From DATNBT01 sp964579765 (lineage in GTDB: Bacteria > Acidobacteriota > Vicinamibacteria > Vicinamibacterales > CAVVIG01): a stretch of 7,691 nucleotides of DNA. The position numbers and the translations under genes were made by a program. The notes under the pieces are model-generated. The model was not told where the DNA came from and ran no database searches. It was given only the letters and a program-made list of their open reading frames with translations. Shown piece after piece: positions 6,851 through 7,691 of the stretch (positions within the stretch are counted from its first letter, which is position 1; every line of letters begins with the position of its first letter). The stretch is taken from the NCBI GenBank assembly GCA_964579765.1, contig CAZOIK010000132.1, positions 1-7,691 on the forward strand, given 5' to 3'.

Positions 6851-7691
6851 ATGATGAAATCGATCTCGTGCGTAGCCGCCGTCGCGTTCGCCGCCACGCT
6901 CGCGCCCGTGCGAGGCGCAGCGGCCGACTGCGATCGCGCCTGTCTCCGCTCGGTCGTGACGCAATATCTGGACGCGTTCGTCGCGCATCGGCCGAACGCC
7001 GCGTTCGCGCCCGGGTTCAAGTACATCGAGGACACCGTCGAGACGAAGCCAGGCGACGGCTTCTGGAAAGAGGCGACGAAGCTGCGGCCGTACCGCATCG
7101 ACGTGCTGGACGCGCGACAGGGCATCGCCGGGACGATGGCGATCATCGAGGTGAACGGCGCGCCGGCAATGGTCTCCGCCGCGGCGACGGTCATCGATCG
7201 GCGAATCGTCAAGCTCGAGACGCTCGTCGCGCACAACCGAAAGGAAGGCCTGCTCTTCGACATCGCAAATCTGGAGAAGAAGGCCAGCCCGCTCGGGGCG
7301 ATCGTGCCGCGCGCCGAACGGACGCCGCGCGACGAGGCCATCCGCGCGGCCGAGCGCTATCCGGCGGGCCTGAAGGCCGGCAGTTTCGTCGCCGCGGACG
7401 TGCCGTTTGCCGACGACGCCTACCGATTCGAGAACGGTCAGCTGATGGCCGGCGCCGGCTGCACGTTCATGAAGGGTTGCGAGCACATCAAGACGGAGCC
7501 GGCGCCAAAACTCGCCGGGCTGACGTACCGCGTGATCGGGATGGACGAAGACACGGGGGTGGTGTGGCTCGACGAGAACTTCGGTCCGGGCTCCGTGCCG
7601 CGCGGCGATGGCAGAACGGTGCTCTGGACGTTTGAGGCGTTCAAGGTCTACGGCGGGCAGATTCACGCCGTCGAGGCGTTCATGAAGGCCG
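6851..7691 (+). CDS. Exported DUF8021-like protein, 3' end cut by the window
   Basis: 280 codons are open from the ATG at 6851 to the window edge with no stop. A signal peptide covers about 1-25 (VAAVAFAATLAPVRGAAA). The mature start DCDRACL places a CxxxC pair (Cys27, Cys31) ahead of a helix, VVTQYLDAFVAHRP (35-48). It continues with GDGFWKEA (68-75) and an NTF2/SnoaL-like strand pattern to about 130. The C-terminal part contains YRFENGQLMAGAGC (191-204), a second Cys pair (204, 210), and GLTYRVIGMDEDTGVVWLDENF (223-244, described by position only). The overall plan resembles DUF8021 proteins, which I recall mainly from fungi and some bacteria: an N-terminal CxxxCL-YL-DAL motif, a G-G-WK motif, then an ENG segment and 'DEE-GVV' strands. 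Function is unknown. Competing open frames here on either strand lack a signal peptide and family resemblance. Only a few residues may be missing at the C-terminus, because similar proteins are about 280-310 residues long. Confidence 0.85.
   Translation, partial: MMKSISCVAAVAFAATLAPVRGAAADCDRACLRSVVTQYLDAFVAHRPNAAFAPGFKYIEDTVETKPGDGFWKEATKLRPYRIDVLDARQGIAGTMAIIEVNGAPAMVSAAATVIDRRIVKLETLVAHNRKEGLLFDIANLEKKASPLGAIVPRAERTPRDEAIRAAERYPAGLKAGSFVAADVPFADDAYRFENGQLMAGAGCTFMKGCEHIKTEPAPKLAGLTYRVIGMDEDTGVVWLDENFGPGSVPRGDGRTVLWTFEAFKVYGGQIHAVEAFMKA

Noticed and set aside
6625..7635. Plus-strand 336-codon and minus-strand 295-codon open frames overlapping the last gene.
   Set aside because: Both are rich in Arg/Ala low-complexity sequence and one runs across the divergent promoter region. 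The frame from 6851 has a ribosome site, a signal peptide and family resemblance.
1..7691. tRNA, rRNA, CRISPR arrays, insertion sequences, integrase sites.
   Set aside because: Nothing with the needed repeats, cloverleaf-like sequence or transposase signature was seen; the window is almost fully occupied by protein genes.

Overview
The window is GC-rich, tightly packed bacterial DNA. It has seven genes plus the first bases of an eighth. Six complete genes and the left-edge gene lie on the minus strand. One partial gene runs off the right edge on the plus strand. Exported proteins with SPI or lipoprotein signals, an RND exporter and a predicted outer-membrane barrel indicate a diderm (Gram-negative) bacterium. 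The mix of families (DUF5777 barrel, CHRD lipoprotein, a DUF2844/DUF3443 pair, and an RND permease of the 'PTDIFPNIDIP / GVATAN' type) would fit Acidobacteriota, or less likely Burkholderiales or another Pseudomonadota. That placement is inference from family memory, not a search result.

Layout in minus-strand transcription order (right to left): a DUF5777-like outer-membrane barrel (6737-5865), a CHRD-domain lipoprotein (5845-5324), a small exported class I c-type cytochrome (5305-4907), a DUF2844 exported protein (4864-4409), a DUF3443 exported protein (4405-3203), an RND-family inner-membrane exporter (3153-7), and the ATG of a next gene overlapping the RND stop codon. Gaps between these genes are 19, 18, 42, 3, 49 and -4 nt, and I see no convincing terminator among them. 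They could form one long operon of cell-envelope proteins, although a weak promoter can be drawn just ahead of the RND gene. Divergent from them, after a 113-bp intergenic region holding small repeats and a short palindrome, a plus-strand gene (6851 to the edge) encodes an exported protein resembling DUF8021.

The most interesting point is the DUF3443 protein. It carries two aspartic-protease-like signatures, DTGSSG at residues 80-85 and DSGSN at 291-295. They are about 211 residues apart, with a hydrophobic GLLGIG element after the first and a hydrophobic strand before each. This is the arrangement of a two-lobed pepsin-like aspartic protease, so the 'domain of unknown function' may be a secreted bacterial pepsin homologue. 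It is paired with DUF2844, and the two may be functional partners. A second point is the RND pump, which keeps the TM4 Asp-Asp pair but has Ala where AcrB has its TM10 proton-relay Lys.

How the genes work together is not established. Every product in the minus-strand cluster is predicted to act in the envelope: outer membrane, lipoprotein, periplasmic redox, periplasmic or secreted protease-like, and inner-membrane export. No RNA genes, CRISPR arrays, insertion sequences or integration sites were seen.
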